From a bacterium UBP12_UBA5184 (GTDB lineage Bacteria; Vulcanimicrobiota; Vulcanimicrobiia; Vulcanimicrobiales; Vulcanimicrobiaceae), in the NCBI GenBank assembly GCA_002413145.1, contig DHWK01000037.1:317-6071 (forward strand): 5,755 bases of DNA. Direction: 5' to 3'. Positions 1-5,750 of the stretch are shown piece after piece (within the stretch, counting starts at the first letter, position 1; the number at the start of each line of letters is the position of its first letter). Both the position numbers and the translations under genes were made by a program. The notes under the pieces are model-generated. The model was not told where the DNA came from and searched no databases. It saw nothing but the letters and a program-made list of their open reading frames with translations.

Positions 1-706
1 GGATTCACCGAGTATTCTCCGCACGAGTAGCCGGCATCCGACATGTGCGGCAGGAGCGTAAAAGCGATCGTCCCGGAGAGCGAGTTCGCGTAGCTATGCC
101 ACGCGCACCACTGGGTGCCAAAGCCGTTTTCGTTATGATGGGTCGGCGTGACAACGATGTAGTTTGCGTCGGCGCTATAGCCGAAGTGCGCCGCGCCTTT
201 GACCGCTTCATTGACGATATCGTTGTCGACCGGTGTGTTCGGAACGGCCGATGGATCAAACCACGAGCCGGAAAGTTGCCCGGGGGGTTCGTAATAAGCC
301 CTTGGCCGTTGCCACCGTATTGCGAATCGATGTTCAGCCATGGGCTACCGCCGATGCCGCTGACGTAATTGCTGAGATAGGTGGCTTGACCGTCGGGATC
401 TGCGGACGTATCGGTGGGTCCGGTTTGGCCCCAAAAAATGAGATATATTTTCGGCGCCTTCTGAATCGGGCCGCCCCAATAGAGCAAATTGTTGGTTGCG
501 GACTGGCCCAGGATGAGGCGCTCTTTGCTCGCAAGATCGCGATTGAAAAAGATGTGCTTGGTGCGTCCGTCCTGGGTGACGCGGTGCGAAACCACGGGTT
601 GCGCGGGTTGGGAGAATTGTGGCATCGATGAATTGCCGCCGCCGCTACATGCGGAAAGAAGCGACCCGATCAAAACGACGACGCCGAGGTAGAGTCGTTT
701 GTTCAA
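1..706 (-). pseudogene. Secreted lipoprotein, frame broken in a homopolymer, 3' end outside window
   Basis: Starts at a TTG (704-706) preceded by GGAGG five bases upstream. This gives a compact lipoprotein signal peptide: MNKR, a hydrophobic stretch, then the lipobox LLSAC with the lipidated Cys at residue 20 and a Gly/Ser tether. The mature part continues in one frame to Asn140-Pro-Pro, with an IYLIFWG strand near residues 87-93 and GSPWLNIDSQYGG near 120-132. The frame then leaves good protein sequence, turns Arg/Ser/Thr-rich and stops at 5-7. Adding one base to the six-G run at 282-287 opens a frame to the window edge with no stop. It encodes SGSWFDPSAVPNTPVDND, then ANYIVVTPTHHN, GTQWCAWHSY and AGYSCGE. 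The product is exported and lipid-anchored. From memory, the pattern resembles uncharacterised secreted bacterial proteins that carry a metalloprotease-like HE motif further on, but that region lies outside the window. Function is unknown. A frameshift by sequencing error, mutation or phase variation are all possible. Confidence 0.75.
282..287 (-). other. Homopolymer run at the lipoprotein frame break
   Basis: Six G on the plus strand (six C in the coding sense), flanked by three C, lie exactly where the coding potential switches frame in the minus-strand lipoprotein gene. Upstream codons read Thr-Asn-Pro-Pro. With one more C they continue Gly-Gln-Leu-Ser-Gly-Ser-Trp-Phe-Asp; without it they run to a low-complexity Arg-rich tail. 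The run is a typical site for indel errors and for slipped-strand mispairing. Confidence 0.75.
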
Positions 707-711
707 AATCG

Positions 712-716
712 CCTCC
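712..716 (-). promoter_or_regulatory. Ribosome binding site deciding the lipoprotein TTG start
   Basis: The coding-sense GGAGG is followed by five bases (CGATT) and then TTG. This favours the TTG at 704-706 over the upstream in-frame starts at 739-741 (ATG) and 785-787 (GTG). Those would bury the signal peptide behind a long N-terminal extension. Confidence 0.7.
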
Positions 717-819
717 GTGACGATTGGCGGGTTGACAAGCATCCCCACCCAACTACAAGGAGAGCGGCAAGCATAGAAGCTCCTCACGTTATAGTACGGA
801 GCCCTTCAAAAGGCCTCTT

Positions 820-854
820 CCCAAGCACGAATGCTGGGGGACGGGTGCAACCCG
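820..854. repeat. Two adjacent short hairpins
   Basis: First hairpin: CCCA and GCA at 820-827 pair with TGC and TGGG at 832-838 around a CGAA loop, leaving A824 bulged. Read on the minus strand, the loop is TTCG. Second hairpin: CGGGT (842-846) pairs perfectly with ACCCG (850-854) around GCA. Neither is followed by a T tract on either strand, so intrinsic terminators are unlikely. They lie upstream of both divergent genes and could be leader RNA structure or protein-binding sites. Function is unknown. Confidence 0.4.
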
Positions 855-907
855 CTACGCGATCGCACACACGGTATCGATGCGCGATGGTACGCATTAA
901 GAGGATT

Positions 908-948
908 GGGGGGATAATAGATAGCGTCCGGGCAAATGACGCCCCCCC
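908..948. repeat. Bulged G-run/C-run hairpin upstream of the operon
   Basis: GGGGGG (908-913) can pair with CCCCCC (943-948). Directly inside it GCGTC (924-928) pairs with GACGC (938-942) around a nine-base loop. The two helices stack on the 3' side with no gap. On the 5' side they are separated by a ten-base AT-rich bulge (ATAATAGATA, 914-923). The total is 11 perfect pairs, nearly all G-C. No T tract follows on either strand. It sits about 88 bases before the first operon gene, so it may be a 5' leader structure or a binding site overlapping a promoter. Confidence 0.45.
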
Positions 949-1024
949 TCCAACAATGAGGTAGTAAGGTAAGCTGCTAGAGATTTTCGGGCTTATCGCT
1001 GTGCCCGGCGCGAACACCGCACGC

Positions 1025-1030
1025 GGGAGG
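1025..1030 (+). promoter_or_regulatory. Ribosome binding site of the first operon gene
   Basis: GGGAGG lies five bases before the GTG at 1036. A second in-frame GTG at 1042 is eleven bases away, so 1036 is the better start. This is the strongest Shine-Dalgarno site in the operon, as expected for the gene that opens a translationally coupled series. Confidence 0.7.
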
Positions 1031-1035
1031 TTAGA

Positions 1036-1707
1036 GTGCTTGTGACGGGTGAGCCGGTGGTACCCGGCTACGTGCCGTTCGCTCTTCTCCTGGTGCTCGA
1101 AGCGACTGCCGTCCTCGCCTGGGTCTTGATCTTCGCCCGTCGACGCTTGGGGGCTTCGGATGGACTGCTTCTGTGCTCGCGCTGCACGCGGTTGCACGAG
1201 CGGACGGAAGCGTTTGCACGGGGAGCGGACGGCGTCGCTGTCGGCGCGCTGACGTTCCTCGTCGCGCTGCCGTTCGTCGCAGCAGGCTACGAGCGCGGGT
1301 TCACGTTCCCGGGCGCAGCGCTAGCGGTTTCGACCGTCGTCGCCGTCGTTGCCGCGGCCGCCGAGGCCGATTTCCTCGCACGCGCCGTTGCCGCGCGTCT
1401 TTGGCCGCGCTTAACATGGAACGTCGAGCCGGCGCGGGTCATCGGCGGCGGAGCGCGCTGGCTCGGCGCAATCTTCGCGCTGTACCTGTTCGAACCGGGC
1501 AACGCCCGGATCGTCGGGCTCTTCGGAGGTGTCGGCCAGCGGCTCGTCCTGGACCTCGCCGCGACCTGGACGATCTTTGCCGCGGCGGCGATTCTCGTCA
1601 TTGCGGCGATCGTCGCGCTGGCGGCCCGCTGGCTCGTACCGCTAGCGTTCAACAGCCTTCCGACCGCGCTTGCCGCCGGCCGGGAGCCGCACGGAAGTTC
1701 GGCGTGA
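1036..1707 (+). CDS. Polytopic membrane protein of unknown family, first gene of MoxR operon
   Basis: A 223-residue protein starting at GTG behind GGGAGG. I do not recognise a family. Hydrophobic segments likely to span the membrane lie near residues 13-34, 67-84, 93-117 and 173-198, with a weaker one near 140-153. Between the first two is a short polar stretch with a Cys-Ser-Arg-Cys pair (47-50) followed by TRLHER, resembling half of a metal-binding knuckle. The C-terminal ~25 residues are polar. Its GTGA overlap with the MoxR gene (1704-1707) makes co-expression with MoxR very likely, so it may be a membrane partner or client of that ATPase. This is inferred only from position. Codon use and GC-rich third positions match the downstream genes, which supports it as a real gene. 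Confidence 0.75.
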   Translation: MLVTGEPVVPGYVPFALLLVLEATAVLAWVLIFARRRLGASDGLLLCSRCTRLHERTEAFARGADGVAVGALTFLVALPFVAAGYERGFTFPGAALAVSTVVAVVAAAAEADFLARAVAARLWPRLTWNVEPARVIGGGARWLGAIFALYLFEPGNARIVGLFGGVGQRLVLDLAATWTIFAAAAILVIAAIVALAARWLVPLAFNSLPTALAAGREPHGSSA

Positions 1708-2669
1708 GGCGCGACACCGAGTTTGGCGACGCGCACGCCGACATCGAACGTCTCATCGCCAACATCGAACGTGTCGTGGTCGGCAAGCGCGACGTCGTCC
1801 GCCTTGTGGTCGCCGCGCTCCTCTCGCGCGGCCATGTGCTCATCGAAGATCGTCCCGGCGTCGGGAAGACGATGCTCGCGCGGACGCTGGCGCGCTCGAT
1901 CTCCTGCGAGTTTAAGCGCATCCAGTGCACGCCTGACCTGCTGCCGCTCGACATCACCGGCTACGTCGACCCACGCAAGGAAACGTTCGTTCCGGGCCCC
2001 GTGTTTGCAAACATCGTGCTCGCAGACGAACTCAATCGTGCGATGCCGCGCACGCAGAGCGCGCTGTTGGAAGCGATGGGTGAGGCGCAGGTTACCGTCG
2101 ACGGGCGCACCTATCCGCTTCCGGATCCCTTTATCGTGATCGCGACGCAGAATCCAATCGAGCACTCCGGAGTGAACGATCTGCCCGAAGCGCAACTCGA
2201 CCGCTTCCAACTCCTGCTGTCGCCGGGCTACCCAAGCGCGGTTGAAGAGGTTGAGATCCTTCGCGACCGGATGGTGGAGGATCCGCTGACCGGCTTGACG
2301 GCGGTGCTCACGATCGAGCGCGTACGCGAACTGATGGCGCTCGTGGCCTGCGTCGTCGTCGACGAGCGGCTGCTGGGCTACATCATCGCGGTGGTGCGGC
2401 AAAGCCGCCTTTCCGACGAGCTCGCCCTCGGTGCGAGTCCGCGCGCCGCGCTGCAGTTGATGCAGCTCGCCCGCGCGTACGCGCTCGTGCAGGGGCGCGC
2501 ATACGTCACCCCCGACGACGTCAAGGCGCTCTTCGTCCACGCGCTGCCACACCGGTTGATCCCGAAAGTTATGCCTGAATCGCTTATGAGCATGACCGAA
2601 TGGAAAACCCGGATCGTGAAGCGGGTCGTCGACGTCATCGAGTTTCCGAGCCGAACGCCGGACGAATGA
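1704..2669 (+). CDS. MoxR-family AAA+ ATPase
   Basis: The 321-residue product has normal MoxR length. The start is the GTG overlapping the upstream stop (GTGA), with GGAAG six bases before it at 1693-1697. The frame is open further upstream, but that part is a shadow of the preceding gene. Visible motifs: Walker A PGVGKT (51-56), Walker B IVLADE (104-109) followed by LNRA, PRTQSALLEAMGE (115-127), sensor 1 ATQNP (147-151), arginine finger in LPEAQLDRF (160-168), and the C-terminal lid with GASPRAALQLMQLAR and a VTPDDVK helix. It should be a cytosolic ATP-driven chaperone. Family members usually act on vWA or DUF58 partner proteins, and the DUF58 gene follows directly. Odd points: Asp-Arg before the P-loop, and EHSGVNDLPEAQ where most members have EQEGTYPLPEAQ. 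All catalytic residues are kept, so it is probably active. Confidence 0.95.
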   Translation: MRRDTEFGDAHADIERLIANIERVVVGKRDVVRLVVAALLSRGHVLIEDRPGVGKTMLARTLARSISCEFKRIQCTPDLLPLDITGYVDPRKETFVPGPVFANIVLADELNRAMPRTQSALLEAMGEAQVTVDGRTYPLPDPFIVIATQNPIEHSGVNDLPEAQLDRFQLLLSPGYPSAVEEVEILRDRMVEDPLTGLTAVLTIERVRELMALVACVVVDERLLGYIIAVVRQSRLSDELALGASPRAALQLMQLARAYALVQGRAYVTPDDVKALFVHALPHRLIPKVMPESLMSMTEWKTRIVKRVVDVIEFPSRTPDE

Positions 2670-3829
2670 CGCGGTCTTCCGGTATCGAGCTGAGGATCGC
2701 GCCGCCGATCGGTATCGTCGTGCTGGGCGGGTCGCTCGTGGCCGTCACGATGGCCGGAGCGCCGCATCCGGCGCTGCGCGCGCTCGTCGTGTTCGTCGTC
2801 GTCTTTCCACTGCTGTGGATCGCCCTCGCAACGACGCTCTCGTATACGACGGCACGCGCGCTGCGAATGGCCGCCATTGAGCTGCCTTCGCGAACGCGCG
2901 CGATGGGTAGCTTTCAGTTGGCGCTCACACTCGGGCACGGCGGGCATGCGTTCCCCGCGATCGGTGTCTTGACGAACGCGCGATTCTCGACCGCCGACAT
3001 CGTGCTCGACTCCGGCCCGTGGGCTGAGATCCCCATTCTCATGGCCGGCCGCGTCGCGACGTCGCGCTGGGACGTGATGGTAAAACAACGCGGGATGCTG
3101 CGCGTGGGTCCCTTCCGCGCCGCCGTCGAGTTGCCCGGTAGCGCGATCCGCGCGACCGCGGTCTTCGACGCCGCTCACGTCATCAGAGTGCTTCCAGCGG
3201 TCTATCAGCTGCAACCATTCGTCGACGCGCTGCTCGCCGGTCGGCACCTCGCCGTCGGACGATTCCAGACCCTTCCGGCCGCGATCGAAGAGTACGTCGG
3301 CGCGCGCGAATACCGCCCCGGCGACTCGCCGAAGCTGATCCATCGCGTCCTGTCGCTGCGCACGCGCGATCCCTACCAGTTCTACGTGCGGGAATTCCAA
3401 GACCCCAGCCGCGACGATCTCAGCCTAGTACTGGACACGGCGCCGCCGCTCGACGGCGGCAGCGCGCTGCACCGCTACCGGTTGGAGAAGGCGATCTGCT
3501 TCGTCTGCGCTTTGTGTCGCACATTTGCGGCGCGGCGTCTGACCGTCCGCTTCGTCTGCCAGCGCGCAGCGCGCGACGTCGTGACGCTTCGTTTGCGGCC
3601 GCTCGACGCGGATCTCGATCGCCTCGAGATGGAACTCGCGAACCTCGACCTCACGGGAGACCGCGCCACGCTGGGCCGAATCCTTCTGCGTGAGGTGCGG
3701 CGTCACGGCGCGGCCGTCATCTTCGTCAGCCTGCGCCCGCGCGAACAGGTCGAACAGCAGCGCCTTCCCATGGTGACGCTAACGCCGGATCATGTCCCCG
3801 TGTTCACGCGCGAGGTCGTCTCGCAATGA
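2666..3829 (+). CDS. DUF58 domain membrane protein
   Basis: A 387-residue protein starting at the ATG that overlaps the MoxR stop (ATGA). The in-frame extension upstream to 2600 lies inside MoxR and is rejected. Two hydrophobic segments near residues 12-31 and 38-58 form an N-terminal hairpin. A beta-rich region follows, then the DUF58 signature at about 210-245: EYVGAREYRPGDS, IH, LRTRDPYQFYVREF. After it comes the first strand of a vWA-like fold, LSLVLD (252-257), in which the usual DxSxS metal site reads D-T-A-P-P. This family commonly neighbours MoxR and is thought to be its partner. The signature's usual Ile-His-Trp is Ile-His-Arg here (225-227). The length is ordinary for the family. 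Translation is probably coupled to MoxR, as no strong Shine-Dalgarno site is visible. Confidence 0.88.
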   Translation: MTRSSGIELRIAPPIGIVVLGGSLVAVTMAGAPHPALRALVVFVVVFPLLWIALATTLSYTTARALRMAAIELPSRTRAMGSFQLALTLGHGGHAFPAIGVLTNARFSTADIVLDSGPWAEIPILMAGRVATSRWDVMVKQRGMLRVGPFRAAVELPGSAIRATAVFDAAHVIRVLPAVYQLQPFVDALLAGRHLAVGRFQTLPAAIEEYVGAREYRPGDSPKLIHRVLSLRTRDPYQFYVREFQDPSRDDLSLVLDTAPPLDGGSALHRYRLEKAICFVCALCRTFAARRLTVRFVCQRAARDVVTLRLRPLDADLDRLEMELANLDLTGDRATLGRILLREVRRHGAAVIFVSLRPREQVEQQRLPMVTLTPDHVPVFTREVVSQ

Positions 3830-4677
3830 TCGGCTGGCTCCGCCGCGTCGACCCGGCGTTCTACCACAAAGAACCGCAGCTGCTGCGGACCCAGGCGCAG
3901 ATCGCCAGGTACACGGATGAAGCTCAAGCGGAGGTACGGTTGAGCGTGCTAACCGCCGATTGGATGCTGCACGCGGCGACGACGATCGTCGCGTTATCGG
4001 CATACGTCGCAGCGACCGGTGCCGGCGCCCTCGACCCGCGCGGCGACTGGCTGAGAGTATGGGCGTTCGCCGTCATCGCCGTCGCGGCGCCGCGCGCCCT
4101 GCCCTGGTGGCCGCGCGTCGACCGCGACGCGACGTGGCGTCACGCGCTCATCGGGAGCGCACTGATCGCGATCCCCGCACTTTGGACTCGCACCGATCCC
4201 GCCGTCCTCGGCGTTGCGTCGCTGGCCGGGGCGACGCTCTACGTGGCCCGCGGTCGCGCTCGCGTCGCTCTCCTCGTATTGGCTGTCGGCGCGCTTTTCG
4301 GCGTGCGCATCCCCGCGCATCCGCTCTTCGCCGCTGCTCTCGTCGGCGTGCTCGCCGCCGGGGCCGGCGTACTCGGCGTCAGCGTGATCGCACGCGTTTG
4401 GCGTCCTCGCCCGCAGGTGGTGACGTGGGCGGCATTCGCGACGCTGCTCGTCGCCTGCGCGTACACCTTCGCCTTCGACGCTCCGACCGTCGCGTTGCGC
4501 GTCCCCTTCGAGATCGCCGCGATTGCCGTCGCGTACCTCGGCGTCTGCATCATGGCCGGGCGGATCCGGCAAGCCGAGCTTATCGCGCGCCCAGCCGGGG
4601 TCTTATCGATTCCGCAGAGCATCGTCCCGCTGCTCGATCGTTCGCATCACCATGCTATCATCTGCTGGCTTGCATAA
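3826..4677 (+). CDS. Polytopic membrane protein of unknown family
   Basis: A 283-residue protein whose ATG overlaps the DUF58 stop (ATGA). GAGG at 3812-3815 is a rather distant possible Shine-Dalgarno site. The N-terminal ~44 residues are polar and charged, with several Gln and Arg, and probably cytosolic. About eight hydrophobic segments follow, near 46-64, 75-95, 105-121, 125-141, 146-160, 167-189, 198-217 and 227-245. A ~38-residue tail ends with three His (274-276) and a hydrophobic terminus. I do not recognise a family. In MoxR-DUF58 operons this position often holds a transglutaminase with a membrane N-terminal domain (DUF3488, TgpA type). This protein could replace or be a remnant of that membrane part, but I see no Cys-His-Asp transglutaminase core. 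Position suggests it belongs to the same membrane complex. Confidence 0.8.
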   Translation: MIGWLRRVDPAFYHKEPQLLRTQAQIARYTDEAQAEVRLSVLTADWMLHAATTIVALSAYVAATGAGALDPRGDWLRVWAFAVIAVAAPRALPWWPRVDRDATWRHALIGSALIAIPALWTRTDPAVLGVASLAGATLYVARGRARVALLVLAVGALFGVRIPAHPLFAAALVGVLAAGAGVLGVSVIARVWRPRPQVVTWAAFATLLVACAYTFAFDAPTVALRVPFEIAAIAVAYLGVCIMAGRIRQAELIARPAGVLSIPQSIVPLLDRSHHHAIICWLA

Positions 4678-4993
4678 TCCGCAGCTCCGGGCATCGCTCG
4701 TACTCGCCGCCGTCCCGCTCGCGGCGCTAGCGATATCGCTCTTGTTGGCGTTCGCATCCGTGAGAGCGCCGCGCCCGGACGCGGGAACACCGATGGCGGC
4801 CCCGGCGGCCCGGCCGTCCGCGGCGGAGAACGAACCGAGCAAACCGCCGCCGTCGTTGGAAAATCAGGCGCCGTCGCTGTCGGCGTTGCTTGCGCCGTGG
4901 GCATTCGCCATCGACGCGATTGCGGTGCTGGGGCTCGCGGCCGTTCTCATCGTACGCTACAATGCGCGGCGTCGCCGCGGAGCGCGAATGTGA
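4652..4993 (+). CDS. Small two-helix membrane protein, possible anchor half of a split DUF4129 protein
   Basis: A 113-residue protein. The ATG at 4652 lies inside the previous gene, giving a 26-base overlap. A TTG at 4670 is an alternative with a shorter N-terminus. No clear Shine-Dalgarno site precedes either, so coupling to the upstream gene is likely. It has a hydrophobic helix at about 15-37, a Pro/Ala-rich linker at 38-76 (with SKPPPS and several other Pro), a second helix at about 77-102, then a strongly basic tail RYNARRRRGAR. The positive-inside rule puts the tail in the cytosol and the linker outside. Single-chain DUF4129 proteins commonly have membrane helices before the cytosolic domain, and the next gene encodes a DUF4129-like domain that starts where this one stops. 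The anchor role is inferred from that arrangement; no family was recognised directly. Confidence 0.72.
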   Translation: MLSSAGLHNPQLRASLVLAAVPLAALAISLLLAFASVRAPRPDAGTPMAAPAARPSAAENEPSKPPPSLENQAPSLSALLAPWAFAIDAIAVLGLAAVLIVRYNARRRRGARM

Positions 4994-5340
4994 CCGCGAT
5001 GGCCGAAGCGCTTTGGCTACGAGCGCTACATGTCGCGGACGTGCGCGGATTGCTTCCCGCGAACAGATCGCCGCTCACCCCGGGAGAACTCGCCGCGGAG
5101 GCGGCACGGCGCGGCGAAGATCGGCTGGCCCGGCTCGTGCACGGCTGGTACTATCCGGCATCGTACGGGCGCGCTCGCGGAGTGCTCTCCGACGAGGAAG
5201 CCACTCGTCTGGTCGCGGCGCTCGAGACGGAGATCGCGCAGGCGGAGGTCGCGCGGCCGAAGTTCGCGTCCCCGGCAGTCGAAAATCCGCCGGCGCAGCG
5301 CGAAATGGATTGCGTGCTTTGTGGTTTTCCGCTAACCTAG
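4990..5340 (+). CDS. DUF4129-like cytosolic protein
   Basis: A 116-residue soluble protein. The GTG at 4990 overlaps the previous stop (GTGA) and has GGAG seven bases upstream (4979-4982). The ATG at 4999 would be too far from that site. Residues 5-80 follow the pattern of the DUF4129 C-terminal domain as I know it: a helix like ALWLRALHVADVRGLL, a turn with SPLTPGELAAEAARRG, then LARLVHGWYYPASYG and a closing helix from SDEEATRLVAALE. The tail is Pro-rich and ends with Cys-Val-Leu-Cys (108-111) followed by GFPLT, an uncommon ending. There is no signal peptide or membrane segment. DUF4129 proteins are frequent companions of MoxR, DUF58 and transglutaminase genes. The biochemical role is unknown. 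The assignment is by pattern only and is moderate. Confidence 0.75.
   Translation: MTAMAEALWLRALHVADVRGLLPANRSPLTPGELAAEAARRGEDRLARLVHGWYYPASYGRARGVLSDEEATRLVAALETEIAQAEVARPKFASPAVENPPAQREMDCVLCGFPLT
5337..5340. other. Tail-to-tail overlap of convergent genes sharing CTAG
   Basis: The plus-strand DUF4129-like gene ends with TAG at 5338-5340. The minus-strand DUF5069 gene ends with TAG read from 5339 to 5337. The four bases CTAG therefore supply both stop codons and there is no intergenic space. Any transcription terminator of either gene must lie inside the other gene; I see no T-tract hairpin there. Confidence 0.85.
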
Positions 5341-5750
5341 CGCTTTTCTTCGAGATCGAGGAGTTCGAACCAGGTCTTTACGTCCCCGCGACCGGGCGCG
5401 ATCTCTTCGCGCAGCTTCTCGAAGTACTCCTGAGTCTCGGCGTCTCGGGGAGCAAAAGCGCGGCGCTCGGCGTTGAACGCTTCGATCTGTTGCGGGCTCT
5501 TGTTCGCGATGACTCCGCGCACCCAGTTCGCGATCGCATCGTCGCTCTTCAGTTCGTCGACTTTCTTGGCGAAGGTCGGGCCGTCGACGCCGATAAACGC
5601 GAGGAGCGTCGTGTCGTGCGGGCTTTCGTAATCGTAGTCGCCGAGTCTCCCTGCATTGAGAGCACGGGCTTTGTCGATCACCCGCGCCAGCGAGACGAGA
5701 CCGACCATCTTTTCATTGGGGCTGCGTGGAAAATCTTTGGTAAGATCCAT
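5337..5750 (-). CDS. DUF5069 family protein
   Basis: A 137-residue protein, complete at both ends. The ATG is at 5748-5750, but only five upstream bases are in the window, so the ribosome binding site cannot be judged. The N-terminus MDLTKDFPRSPNEKM, followed by LARVIDKARAL, is the typical opening of DUF5069. LGDYDYESPHDTTLLAFIGVD matches the family's Gly-x-Tyr-x-Tyr and Leu-x-Phe-x-Gly-Val/Ile-Asp region. The C-terminal half is helical and charged and ends in LDLEEKR. Length is as usual for the family. It has no signal peptide or membrane segment, so it is probably cytosolic. The family's function is unknown. It is transcribed towards the MoxR operon and is probably not part of it. Confidence 0.9.
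   Translation of the reverse strand: MDLTKDFPRSPNEKMVGLVSLARVIDKARALNAGRLGDYDYESPHDTTLLAFIGVDGPTFAKKVDELKSDDAIANWVRGVIANKSPQQIEAFNAERRAFAPRDAETQEYFEKLREEIAPGRGDVKTWFELLDLEEKR

Larger units (their letters stand above)
707..1035. other. Divergent intergenic spacer with inverted repeats
   Basis: About 330 bases separate the minus-strand lipoprotein gene from the plus-strand operon. I see no convincing ORF, tRNA or known riboswitch. The spacer should hold the two divergent promoters, but neither is clear. On the plus strand GATAAT at 913-918 resembles a -10 box without a good -35 partner. On the minus strand a TATAAC-like box lies near 789-794, also without a partner. The spacer is less GC-rich in appearance than the operon and contains clustered stem-forming repeats, listed separately. 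Confidence 0.6.

Noticed and set aside
45..631. Plus-strand open frames opposite the lipoprotein gene
   Set aside because: The minus strand has a signal peptide, lipobox and Shine-Dalgarno site. The plus-strand frames have none of these.
913..918. GATAAT as a firm -10 promoter box
   Set aside because: No acceptable -35 element is found 16-18 bases upstream, so it is mentioned only as a possibility.
908..948. Intrinsic terminator reading of the hairpin
   Set aside because: No T tract follows on either strand, and no gene ends nearby.
784..1197. Minus-strand open frame covering the divergent spacer
   Set aside because: The start lies inside the first operon gene, there is no ribosome binding site, and composition shows no family pattern. 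The spacer is better read as non-coding.
1173..1703. Upstream in-frame extension of the MoxR protein
   Set aside because: The extension is Arg-rich, low-complexity sequence overlapping a plausible membrane-protein gene in another frame. The GTG at 1704 with GGAAG before it gives the normal MoxR length.
1287..2552. 421-codon minus-strand open frame opposite the MoxR gene
   Set aside because: It is an antisense shadow of GC-rich codons, with His/Arg/Asp-rich composition and no recognisable domain. The plus strand carries unmistakable MoxR motifs.
2378..3400. 340-codon minus-strand open frame opposite MoxR and DUF58
   Set aside because: It spans two plus-strand genes, has low-complexity Arg/Asp-rich sequence and no domain signature.
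3826..4677. Transglutaminase (TgpA-like) assignment by position
   Set aside because: No transglutaminase core domain or Cys-His-Asp arrangement is visible. The protein is almost all membrane helices.
3960..4730. 256-codon plus-strand open frame inside the second membrane protein
   Set aside because: It is almost entirely Arg repeats, typical of a shifted frame in GC-rich DNA. The overlapping frame gives regular membrane helices.
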